From assembly GCA_016648135.1 (NCBI GenBank), contig JADDOH010023665.1:186001-250000 (forward strand): DNA of 64,000 bases. The letters run 5' to 3'. A program made the position numbers and the translations under genes. Source of the DNA: Agrypnia vestita (Eukaryota; Arthropoda; Insecta; Trichoptera; Phryganeidae). Every line of letters begins with the position of its first letter. Within the stretch, counting starts at the first letter, position 1. The notes below the pieces were generated by a model, which worked only from the letters and a program-made list of their open reading frames with translations, was not told where the DNA came from and ran no database searches. This document shows, one piece after another, positions 23,121 through 32,639 of this stretch.

Positions 23121-23331
23121 TATATATCGTATCTTGCCTCAATCATTTTAATTAATGATATACATTAATAGATAATATCTACTGAGATTCGAGTTTGGAT
23201 AATTATTTACTTGCAAGAAGTTTTTTTTGAAACTATTGTAAAAATTAATAAACATTATCATACTTAACGTTATGATTCACCGTATAAAGTAGGGTTAAAG
23301 ATTATAGGTATTTACTTAAAATGTATGTTAA

Positions 23332-24611
23332 CCCGGGAGCAGTGGCAGTCCCAGGAACTACACCGTTAAAGGCGCGTAGAGGGTTTCTCTCATGCACCTT
23401 TAATTGGGCATCATTTTGTTGCCTTTACTTTTTATAGAATTATTTTTTTTACGTATGATATAAATGAAACACTTTTTCGTCATAACTGTCAAAATTTACT
23501 ACCAAATTTAGAAGAAAATTTTTCAAAAATGAAATCAAAACAATAGAAGAAAAACATTTTTTTTTAAAAACAGTTATTTTTCACAAAATATAAAATGTAA
23601 ATCAAATAACAAAAAAATATATTTTTCTACTATTCGTTGAGTTTTTCACTTGTTTTTAAAGTACTTTCTAAACATATGGAACAAAAACATTTGACATTTT
23701 CGTTGCACACAAATTACATCCCTTTTTGGTAAAGCTTTTTTCTTCTAGGGCAGATTCGAACATATTCCATGAAGATTATGTTGATTATCTAGGGATTGAC
23801 TAATGCCAAAAGTTTTCCACATTGTCTGCAAAGATCTGACCATAAATAATGACTGCTTATTTCTCTATGGTGTATGGTTCTATCAATTGAATACCTAGCC
23901 TTCTTAAAAAAATCGACGCTAATGAATAATTTCAAAATTGCTAGCAAATATTATTTTTCCATTGATACCAGCAATTTTCAAATAGGAGTGATATATCGTT
24001 AAGGCTAATCTATTCTTCTTTCTGATTTATGAACCTTTCATCTCATCAAAATCTATCAACGGCCCTTTTGATCAAATTAAAAAATGTCTCCAAATTACTC
24101 GATCGGTCGGCCACTATTGGAATCGATAGAGTTAATAATATATTCTTCTTCTAGTAATGAAATGATAGTACTGACTGCATCCTTTAATTTGTTCGATTTA
24201 ATATCTGCCGATAGGTTTAAGGCTGTAATCTAAAAAAAACGTTAAAATCAGAAAATCATCATATAATACATCGGGTAAAAATTAATTTAATTGAAAATAT
24301 TATTATATATGAATGCTGCTTATTTAAATTGATAATTTTTGCGATAAATAAAAACTTGTAAAAATATTTTTTTTAATTGCGTCAGAAATAAATACTTACG
24401 TCGTTAGCTCAATGAGGGAATCCCTCACGGCTGCGAGGCGCGTGAAGATAACTCTCCATTGCACGGTTGCTTGAGTACTAAATGTATCAGTTCTAGTCGC
24501 ATGGTCAGAAGGTACGGGTGAAGTGGAAGCAACAGTTATTACGCTTTCTTTAAATGCAAGACACTTAAAAATTTTGGTGAGGGAAACCCTCATTATGCCA
24601 CTGCTCCCGGG
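23332..24611 (-). mobile_element. piggyBac-type element (1280 bp) with TTAA duplication
   Basis: It is flanked by TTAA at 23328-23331 and 24612-24615, the diagnostic piggyBac target duplication. The termini CCCGGGAGCAGTGGCA are perfect 16-bp inverted repeats starting with CCC. Subterminal inverted pieces (GAGGGTTTCTC and GAGGGAAACCCTC-like) lie 30-60 bp inside. At 1.28 kb the element is about half the length of an autonomous piggyBac, so it is an internally deleted or decayed copy. A decayed C-terminal transposase piece is visible antisense. Confidence 0.88.
23620..24230 (-). pseudogene. piggyBac transposase C-terminal remnant
   Basis: Several disconnected antisense frames follow one another: RPSSNLETFFNL, then YGQIFADNVENFWH, then KRDVICVQRKCQMFLF and FRKYF. 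The last part has the spacing of the cysteine-rich tail of piggyBac transposases (C-x-x-C, basic, C-x-x-C, C-F-x-x-Y-H), with several Cys replaced. Many stops and shifts are present. The assignment rests mainly on the piggyBac termini around it; the coding similarity alone is weak. Confidence 0.4.
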
Positions 24612-24615
24612 TTAA

Positions 24616-26390
24616 AAGCTGTGAAGTTTCTAATTTAAAAAACCTAAAATTCCACGAATGAAAAGTGCTTTCAGAAACCTGTTTTATCTCGTCTCTGCAA
24701 GGTTGAAATGTACGTTTATTTACTTGTGAAGTTTGGCGTGACCTAAAAAGTTAATAGTTTAGACGCTAATAAGAGAAAAATTATTTTACGTTTGTATTTC
24801 GAATTGTATGTCCGTGGCGTAGCGAGTAAGCTGCTTAAGCATTAAAAAAATGTCAATCTGGATTGCGAAAGAGTAGAGCTCTGAGTACAACTCGTAGAAC
24901 GGCCCTGGGTCTGTGGTGGGTCCAACTTTACTGAAAGATTACTAAATCAGCTGATTAGGGTGGACTTTTATCTCCTCTTTCGGCATCTCTTTTTACCCGC
25001 TACAATAAGCCTGTGTTTTTTATGTTTAATGTCTTAAACAACGACATTAAATAATAAAATTTATAAAGGTATTAAATCCAATAATTTTTAAATAGAAAAC
25101 ATCTGTTGCCCACACCCTCGGAATCCACCCCTCGCCCTGGGTTAAATGATTCCATAACTTCTTAACGGTTATCCTGGGGCTTTCAAAAACCAATACTACG
25201 GAGGTACTGGCGGCTCCGCGGACTGCGGTCACGGGGGGTGGGGCAGCGGGGGGACGGAGGGTGGCTGCCGATGGAAGCAGAATTAAAACACAGGTTTGCG
25301 GTAATGATCAGACTACTGCTGCGCACATTTCATTTTGGAATTATTATTATTTTAATACATTTTTAAAGAGTAATTATTAGTTTTAATACAAAAACATTAT
25401 TATATTGCTAAATACAATAATTACAAAAATCCGTAATAATCGTATGCACTATCAAATGAGAAATTATAAAACAACAAAAATTAATGATGTATATCTATGT
25501 TATATTGCTTTTTAAGACTATTTTAAATTAATTGTTCATTGAGTTTTATCTTATTTAGGATAACAGTGAATATTATTTATTTTTCAGTGAAGAAATATTA
25601 ATGTACCTACTGTCAAAGAAAATTGTGATTTTATAAATATACATATTTTTTCAAATGAAATTACAAGAAAATGAATGAATACTCAACCGCCATAATCCCT
25701 TGTTTTTTTTTAATTTATACATTTTTTATTTTCGCTGTATAATATATTTTTTGAAGTAAGTGAAGCAAGCAAGACGTTGATCGTGAACTTTACAAGATCT
25801 ACATTATCGATGTATTTAGCGTTAATATTGTAGAAATTATTCATAAAAACGATTAAATTGGTTGATAAACTATGTTACCTGTACGCGAGTTTAATTATAA
25901 TCTTATATTTTACTACTTTAATTTCAAGTATAATATCAGAATCTTTCATCGAGAGGTGAAGTATAAATTAAGTTTAATTTTCCTGTCAATAAGAGATTCT
26001 GTTACTCTCAAAACCTAGGAATTAAAATATAAAATTATAATATAACTCACGTCAAGGTAGCATAATTAATTTATGTTTTTCACCCAATTTTATGATCTTT
26101 ACAAGGTCTCTTCACCTTGACAATAAGTCAACCCCAAATTGTATCATTTTTAAGTAATCCTACGTATACACGAGTATGTGTCACTTTGGAAAAGGATTCT
26201 ATTGAATTACTAGGCATATTAATAAAGTAAAGGTCGTTTGGTCATTAAAAAAATAAACTTAGGAGAAAACGTTTTAATTGATAGTTCTAGTTAACTGCAT
26301 ATCTTCTTCACTTTTTCACATAATAACCATTCTAAATACTTTTTATAATGCACCAGTTTCATTATTCATAGATGTACGCCGCCTGAGAAT
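24616..26390. other. Non-coding stretch with a GC-rich patch
   Basis: Positions 25100-25275 are GC-rich, with G-runs on the plus strand, and are open for 61 codons antisense (25047-25232) with no recognised domain. Elsewhere it is AT-rich with no gene-like signal. Confidence 0.35.
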
Positions 26391-26394
26391 TGAA

Positions 26395-26752
26395 CTAGTT
26401 GATAACGGCAGTCTTGATTTCCTCATCGTTTTCAAACCGTTGTCCACCAAGTCACCATTTCAAATGCAAGAAGAGGAAGTAGTCGCTAAGTGGGTAGTCA
26501 AGTTCGGGAATACATTGAGTGTGGCCAAAAAGTTCCCAAAGAAAATCTTGAGTCTTCTTCATGGTCACGGCAGCGGTGTGAGGACGCGCGTAGTCGTGAA
26601 GGAGAATTACGCCGGATGACAGTTTCTCACGTCGTTTTAAAAGTCACTACAGCAGTTTCTAACCTTTTCTTCACTCATTACTGTAGGTCCATACGCAAGG
26701 CACAACTCCTGATGAATTTCAGCAGGTGAAGATCGTTTTGTACATAAAAATC
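26395..26752 (-). pseudogene. Second mariner lineage (DD37D-like), internally deleted
   Basis: Antisense, an N-terminal piece (AEIHQELCLAYGPTVMSEEK) resembles the helix-turn-helix region of mariner transposases. It is followed after a short gap by a catalytic piece with LLHDYARPHTA and LSDYFLFLHLKW. The 36 residues between the two Asp are closer to the DD37D (mori/maT-type) group than to the DD34D copies at 7673 and 11736. A stop interrupts the catalytic piece, and the middle of the protein, including the first Asp, is missing. Terminal inverted repeats were not found. Confidence 0.7.
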
Positions 26753-27129
26753 ACAGCGGGCACTTCACAAGCACTTGCATTCGCCGACAGGCAAACACCT
26801 ATTGAAACGGAGGAACAACTGCAGTTTAAATATAATCCGATGGCCCTTACTTTATGAATACGTCTAGTATTTTCATTTTTTCAGTGAAATATTCCACTTT
26901 TACATGTGTTCAGTTTTGATAATCAAAAAATCTACCTGCAATACAATATGAAGGCTCAGTGATGACTAATTATAAACCTTTATATTTTTAAATCAGTAAT
27001 ACAGTGTTTAAGTAGAACTTAATTATCATGTTATATTGTTTGATGTCTGCATTTTATTAAGGTTCTTGAACTCGATGTGACGATAACGATGACGTAGAAA
27101 ATATAAAACAGCGAATATTTATTCTTAAA
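26753..27129. other. AT-rich non-coding stretch
   Basis: No gene or repeat was recognised between the mariner remnant and the GC-rich island. Confidence 0.4.
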
Positions 27130-27640
27130 ATTTGAAACTACAAAGGATAGCGCTCTTTACTCACGCATTAGCGATTCCCGAACGGGGCGGGACGTGTTGT
27201 CGTATGTATGTAAACGACATTTTTCATTATGGCGGTATCAGGAGCGCAGCGACATGTGCAGGGAATTTATCAAATTATATTACCAACACGTCCCTGTACC
27301 TCGGCGCCCGAGTCTCCGCGACTCCGGGACGGGGCGGGGCGGCGGGGGAAAGGCGGAGAGGCGCTGATACTCGGAGTTACAGTATGGTCCCGAAAACTCA
27401 GACCGAGATCAAACAATTCCGGCCACGTTGTAAGAAAGAAAAGAAAAATATTTTTTGCCCGCGGCCGTAGTCGAGACTTTTTACGTTGTGGCGTCGGCAG
27501 TTTGAAAAGTGGGGGTGGTTCGGTTTGAGAAAACCTCCTCTTGCAACATGTTGCCTTAATTTGAACCGCAAGACCGCCGCGCCGGCCGGTACGTGCCGTG
27601 GTCGCGGCACTTCCGAGGAGGGGGTGTATCGTCAAATGAT
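27130..27640. other. GC- and CpG-rich island (~500 bp)
   Basis: It stands out sharply from the AT-rich surroundings and has many CpG dinucleotides (GGGGCGGGGCGG near 27330, CCGCGCCGGCC near 27575). Overlapping open frames of 60-120 codons on both strands are expected from the composition and look unlike proteins. The island may be a promoter or 5' exon region, or a conserved regulatory block. No TATA or initiator motif could be defended. Confidence 0.45.
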
Positions 27641-28106
27641 CCGCAAATATAACAACATTTTAGATATTCTAAAATAATCGACTTATAAAAAAATCTTTGG
27701 AGGTTTATATATATATATATATACCAATGTATTTATATTGTTGCTTAAAAATTTGTGGTAATTTTGTGGTTATGTTAATTAATTCTTCTTTGCCTGAGAA
27801 CGTTTAATTTAAAATTAATGGTATTTGAACACACTTTTTCCGGGTATATTGAATAGGGAAGGCCCGCGGCGAATTTCTCCGAAAAGAGTATTTTTTTGTT
27901 GTTTTTAAACTGCGAAAGAAGGCAATTTTTTGTGAATTTTTTTAAGGGAACCTAAATGAATTGTGATATTGGTATCATTTCGTCATAAAATTACATACGT
28001 TTATGAATATGATAATTTTTTTATTAAAAAATATTCAACATTCAAAGGTCCTCCACGGTGACCACTCCTATTTCATCAGTAATCATCAGAATATAAAAAA
28101 AAAATA
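27641..28106. other. Non-coding stretch with (TA)n, probably start of family W
   Basis: A (TA)9 run sits at 27705-27722. From about 27846 the text (TTTTTTGTGAATTTTTTT) resembles the upstream part of the repeat at 16520 and is probably the 5' end of the W copy that continues at 28107. Confidence 0.4.
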
Positions 28107-28741
28107 TTATCAAAATTGACACTACACTTTAGTCTTTGACGTAGGAGTTTTTGAAAATTCTTTACAAAATGGCAAGCGTTTGAATTTAAAATATCGTTTT
28201 TAGGGGAAAATTCGGGTTTACCTAAGGCACTTTAAAAAAATTCTTCGACGGAGACTGGATAATTATGTATAGAATAACGACTAAAAATTTCAAGTTGATC
28301 GGTTCAGTGGTTGCAGAGATATTTTGGTCACCGATTTTTAAAACATGGTTTCGAGTAAAACGTGTTTGAAAATTGAGTAATGAATAAATCGCGAAATTTT
28401 TAAACTAACATAAAATCATCGATTCCAGGTCCATAATATAAGTCCTCCACCTTGCTTTGAATTCCCGTATTATCGAGCACTCTTCACAAAAATAATAAAA
28501 ATATGTCTAACGTTTCTATTATGAAAGAGCCCGACTGGCAGGTAATGCGTGTAGCGCGACGCCGTGTGGCGCAGCGCGTAATCAACAGAGGGATGCCACT
28601 ATTATCAGCTATAACTTTATTATTTTTTTTAATTTTTACTTGAAATTTTCACCAGACATTCTTTAGATCTCAAGCTTTAAGAAAATGTAAAATTTTAAAA
28701 ATCGAATTTTTCGAAATGTCTAGGTAGGTATTCCTTCCTTA
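28107..28741 (+). repeat. Dispersed repeat family W, copy 2
   Basis: It is collinear with 43083-43713 over about 630 bp. Shared blocks include GCGTTTGAATTTAAAATA, TTGATCGGTTCAGTGGTTGC, ACATAAAATCATCGATTCCA, TTTCTATTATGAAAGAGC, GGGATGCCACTA and TTTTCGAAATGTCTAGGT. No coding frame was found. The family is of unknown class. Confidence 0.75.
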
Positions 28742-29105
28742 AAGCGTTAGGAAAACGATATACTAATTCTGAAAGACATGAGCCACAATAACTGAGAGTG
28801 AATTTTTCCAGATATACCTACTAGAATTGTATATATTAATTATCTGTCTGCTTTGAATTAGTTTTTCTGCTGTAGCTGATGTTTCCGATGACAATATTAA
28901 GTAAAATTATGTAAATGATACATATTATAATGTCAAATAATATCTAATGTAATTCAGAAGCTGTGATTCAGTGACTACGGTAATTTCTTCACAGCAATAA
29001 TGATGATATGTCACTAAAATCCATATCTTTGGCTACGACTTGTCTTGTTTACATCAGTAAACAAATTTATATTGCGTATTAAACTTTGCAAGTAACATAT
29101 AGTAA
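28742..29105. other. AT-rich non-coding stretch
   Basis: No feature was recognised. Confidence 0.4.
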
Positions 29106-29890
29106 TGTCACGAGGCGTGGCTGTTGGAGGCAAATGAATACTTAAACTTAATTAAAGTTTTTTTATTAACTTATATTTATTATTTTTTATTTTTTATTCA
29201 CAAAAAGTCACTGGACACGAACTAAATCGGAGCATTGTCCTTAAATTTACAGTCATCAAATGTTTCGTGAATATTTCTTGAATATACACTTATTATTCAA
29301 TTTTTCAATTCGCACGCTGTTCCATCGCATCGATAGGTACTTCGCTCAAAAACTTGTCACTCGGTCAAACGCGCATTGGTCACATTGGTTTTATCGCTGA
29401 TAATGTGACACGTTAAACGTCGGAGCAATGTTCTGGTTTGTGTATTCCGGAGTATTATGCCGTGTTTTTACGACCTTTCTGGCCGACGTCTCGGATCCCA
29501 TTGCAGGGTCCATCATCAGGTCTGATGTGAATCACCAGCCAACATCAGACCGGGTGATGGACCCGTAATAGGATCCAAAACGTCGGCCAAAAATGTCGTA
29601 AAAACACGTCATAATACCCCAGAAGATACAAACCTAAAGATTCTGAGTGGCAGTGAAAACCTAAGAACGCGCTTCCCCTTTTATAACAAACATGTTGGTT
29701 TTGTGATGTGTCGAGAACATTAATTTATAGAATTTACTCGACATTTCCAGTATTAACCAGCATGTTCCAGTCGTTTCCAGAGTATTGAGGAGTGCGTAAT
29801 TCCCTCCAACACCATATCGTTAAAAATATTTATTTTAATTTTAGATGTGAAGGTTAATTTTTTAACATTCTCGTGAAATGTTACATCCGA
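29106..29890 (+). repeat. LTR-like unit L1 (interrupted)
   Basis: It begins TGTCACGAGGCGTGGCTGT and GGCAAATGAA, strongly resembling 34991 (TGTCATGGGACATGGCTGT) and more loosely 42235. The distal part has repeated TTCCAG-x-GT-like pieces and a GCGTAATTCCCTC block, again like 35440-35550. A snapback element (29434-29669) sits inside. No internal retroelement coding region is adjacent, so it would be a solo LTR. Target duplications were not found. Confidence 0.35.
29434..29669. mobile_element. Snapback MITE with hammerhead-like cassettes in both arms
   Basis: The arms mirror each other: GTATTATGCCGTGTTTTTAC, GGCCGACGT, GGATCC, GGGTCCATCA on the left are complemented on the right (29550-29635). 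The right end carries GATTCTGAGTGGCAGTG and AAAACCTAAG, as at 63150-63179 and inverted at 16180. Each arm reads as CTGATGA-like, one base, GGACCC/GGGATCC stem, then GAAAC-like (GAGAC or AAAAC here). It is inserted in the LTR-like unit L1. Confidence 0.7.
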
Positions 29891-30420
29891 GACGTTGTTA
29901 GCACACGTATATAATAATAAATGTTGAAGCTTATCGATATCTGGGGCAAATTGGTGTTCCGGGATGAACATATTCCTATCTCATTTTATATCGCCTTTGA
30001 TTTTATGGCAAACAATATGAACCCCTCAGTTTTATGGTAAAATTATCTTTTAGGAAAGTCGATACTGATAAAATATTTGTCATAAAGTTGTCGGAGTCGG
30101 TTTGTTATGTTAATCGTGAAAACTTGTACTTACTCGTGGTGCAATCGCTTATCATTTACAACTTTATTAACATGAGAAGCGTGAGATTATCATCACTAGA
30201 TATTTTCTTTAAGGTTTGTACTTTCATAATATTTCCAAAGAGATACAGTTGTTTCTTCTTGTAAATTCTTAGAATAAATTATAAATCATACATTTATATT
30301 TATTTCACATTCACACTGTCCATTTATCATTTAACTTTTTATCTTAAAATATACCGTCTTTAAAAATCTTTGAAAATTGCAGTATAGTAATATAATGATA
30401 TATTAATATTAGTTACTTTC
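29891..30420. other. AT-rich non-coding stretch
   Basis: No gene was supported; a 76-codon plus-strand frame at 30034-30264 has no domain. Confidence 0.4.
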
Positions 30421-30705
30421 TGCAACCCGTCAAAAATGACGGAAAATTGGTTCGCATCTTTGTAAGCCCTAGTATATTTCTTGGCGGTCCACGGAGAGGC
30501 GGCCGTAGCAACGTGCGTTGAGCGGCCGGTTCGAGTTTGCTGGCGCGGTGTTCATGCTCCATCTCCGGCCGTTTTTTAATTTAGGTTTTTTAGTCGTGAA
30601 TTCGAACGAAATTACGCACGTTGCACGAAGTTACAGAGACACACAGACAGACAGACAGACAGCCAGCCGGATGGACGGACAGACAACAAAATTATTAGGT
30701 TTGAT
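30421..30705 (+). repeat. Dispersed repeat family Z, copy 1
   Basis: The start AACCCGTCAAAAATGACGG, middle GGCGGTCCACGG and GGCCGTAGCAAC, and end CACGAAGTTACA plus a GACA run followed by GGATGGACGGAC are collinear with 46941-47195. Only the 3' end occurs at 2085-2165. Repeats with a GACAGACAGAC tail are common in insects; the class is not assigned here. Confidence 0.65.
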
Positions 30706-30779
30706 TATAATACATATAATTATATATATTCATATATACCTACTGATATATGAACATATGTAGGAGATAAATTATCTCA

Positions 30780-30862
30780 GATTTCCCGAATCAGTTGGCC
30801 CTAAGAAGAAGTATTGTAGTCCCGACGTTTTGAGCAGATCGCACTAGTCATTTTCAGGGAGG
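30780..30862 (-). repeat. Hammerhead-like cassette, degenerate copy
   Basis: Antisense it reads CTGAAAA, T, GACTAGT..CTGCTC, AAAAC, GTCGGG. This is the order seen in the other cassettes with two core positions changed. No paired arm was found nearby. Confidence 0.4.
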
Positions 30863-31239
30863 GTTGACTTGTCATTGATGTATTACTTCAAAATGCGAAA
30901 CAACATTTTTCAGACCAGTTTTATTTTCTTACCCTTTATAATTTGATTGTTTTTTGGCCTAACTTATTCTTTTTCTTCGTCAGCCATTTTTCGTAAATGT
31001 ATTTTATATTTACATAGGTATTTTACCTTTGAGTCTAGACTTCCCTCAATCTCTTAACAGTCACTGTCTTTTGTAGTTGTCATCTATCCAAAGTCAGCAG
31101 TTCCTTTGAGTCAGACTAACATGTTTGTGGCCTACCTTTGTTTATAATTATATGTAAGCAAAGTACCTCGTCCGAGCACAAGAGCAATGCTCTTAAATGG
31201 AGAGGTACCTACTTTGTATAACACAATTATTTTTATTTA
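30863..31239. other. Non-coding stretch
   Basis: No gene or repeat pair was recognised. Confidence 0.4.
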
Positions 31240-31420
31240 TTTTTAAATAGAGATGCGAACACGGAATACGTGTCACATCCATATTCTTACTATTTTCAAA
31301 TTAAGATAAACGCTTGTGCTATGACAATAAGACTAACTTGCTGGTCTGTAGTGAGTTTCGAACCTGCGACCTTTAGATCACGAGGCGAGAGTCCTAACCA
31401 CAAGACCAACAAGTTGTAAT
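31240..31420 (-). repeat. tRNA-derived SINE, copy B
   Basis: Antisense, it has TTGTGGTTAGGACTCTCGCC, a B box GGTTCGAAACTC, ACAAGCGTTTATC, TTTGAAAATAGTA, and the tail ACACGTATTCCGTGTTCGCA followed by TCTATTTAAAAA. It is collinear with copy A at 14433-14612 and better preserved in the head. Confidence 0.78.
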
Positions 31421-31522
31421 AATGATAATCTATATATCAATTACTCCAAGCAATGTCGTACGTTTCTGCATTTGGATGATGATTTCTATTTGTATACAAT
31501 AATTTTGCCGCTTTGTTTATTG

Positions 31523-31595
31523 TATCCGGTGGCGCAATGAATAACACGACTGACTGCAGATCAGAAGATGCCAGGTTCGAATCCTGGCAGAATCG
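31523..31595 (+). pseudogene. tRNA-Arg-like pseudogene or SINE head
   Basis: The D-arm GTGGCGCAATGAATAAC, anticodon arm CTGA/TCAG and T-arm CCAGGTTCGAATCCTGG are well formed and follow the sequence of eukaryotic tRNA-Arg. Only about 4 of 7 acceptor pairs form. The loop CTGCAGA would give anticodon GCA (Cys) on an Arg-like body, so this is not a credible functional tRNA. A T-run follows at 31598-31606, as after Pol III genes. Confidence 0.6.
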
Positions 31596-31837
31596 AATTT
31601 TTTTTTACAGTCGAGAATATTTTTTTTGTTGAAATTTTAATTACATTTTTGGTTTTGAACATTCAAATTTGTTTATGTAAAAATTAAACGAAGATTAATT
31701 TTATATAATGTTGTATAAAAGTAATCAACCCTGCGAGAAGAGAGTAGGTACCTACCTATCGGACTATGGTTTATTCCGCTCTGACTTATTAATCGGTTAG
31801 AAATTTTGAATAAATACTGTCTTAATTATATCTAAAC

Positions 31838-32097
31838 TGTGTTTGCTGCACAGCAAACACATTTGGCCGCGAAGCGGCCACAATAGCAAAAATGGAAGTT
31901 TGCCAGATACAATTGGCCGCGAAGCGGCTGACGTAGGCATAAGTAAACAATTGTGTTTGCTGCACAGCAAACACAATTGGCCGCGCAGCGGTTATCGCTG
32001 GCCGCGGAGCGGCCATCATTGGCCGCGAAGCGGCCATAATAGCCGCCCGCAGGGCCTAGCAGTAAGCAATCGGCGAAGCCGATTTCTTTCCTGCTAG
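31838..32097. repeat. Array of mini-hairpins with GNA triloops
   Basis: Nine or more short inverted repeats lie in 260 bp. TGGCCGC-GAA-GCGGCCA-type hairpins are at 31864-31880, 31914-31929 (GAA), 31981-31991 (GCA), 31999-32015 (GGA), 32020-32036 (GAA), 32045-32055 (GCCC-GCA-GGGC) and 32068-32084 (ATCGGC-GAA-GCCGAT). Two larger ones, with a TTTGCTG-CA-CAGCAAA core, are at 31838-31861 (11-bp stem) and 31948-31979 (15-bp perfect stem). An outer CTAGCAG/CTGCTAG pair (32056-32062, 32091-32097) encloses the last one. All the small loops fit C-GNA-G. Open frames across the array are by-products of the repeats. Confidence 0.9.
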
Positions 32098-32232
32098 TAA
32101 TAATAATAATGCCCAACAATAGTCACTACTTCAGGATCCATTTTGTAGTCGTTTCCCCGGTCATAATTGTAGTTCAACATTAGTTAAAAGATTGTCTGGA
32201 CGATGAATTTTAACAGACAATCGTCTACATAC

Positions 32233-32639
32233 CGACTGCCCCAACGAACGAGGCAGTAACTCAAATAAATCGATTTTTCAGGGGGACACTTTAAAGTTTC
32301 GAACCGGATTTTTAATTCTTTTTTGAATCTTCTCAATTTTTTTTGTGTGTGTAGGTAATATTTAAGACGATATTACTAGTAATTGAAATATTTTATTATA
32401 ATTTACATTCCTACCTACTTCGTTATTACATGGAAGAAAAATGGTTTACTGACTTCTTTTTGTTTTGTTTTGTAAAAGTTTTGTAAAATTCATATTTTTA
32501 TCTGTTAAATATTGCATTTGAGATACTGCTGTCTTTGCTGTAGTATCTCAAATCATGGCAATCATGGCCTAAACCTAAAAATGGTACTAACTCAAATACC
32601 TAAAATATTGAGAAACTGCCTCGTTCGTTGGGGCAGTCG
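32233..32639. mobile_element. 407-bp unit bounded by 25-bp perfect inverted repeats
   Basis: The first and last 25 bp are exact complements (CGACTGCCCCAACGAACGAG at the start of the left arm). A CTCAAATA-like piece follows inside each arm. An internal hairpin with 12-bp stem lies at 32516-32553 (ATTTGAGATACT). No open frame of note is present. No clear target duplication was seen. Confidence 0.7.

Noticed and set aside
25047..25275. Antisense 61-codon frame in a GC-rich patch as a coding exon
   Set aside because: No splice-bounded borders and no recognised domain; openness is explained by composition.
31838..32097. CRISPR array
   Set aside because: Units are not equally spaced, there are no unique spacers of constant length and no cas genes; the DNA is eukaryotic.
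31822..32119. Overlapping open frames of 71-95 codons in three frames across the hairpin array
   Set aside because: They are open because the array is GC-rich and periodic; the translations repeat one short string per hairpin and are not protein-like.
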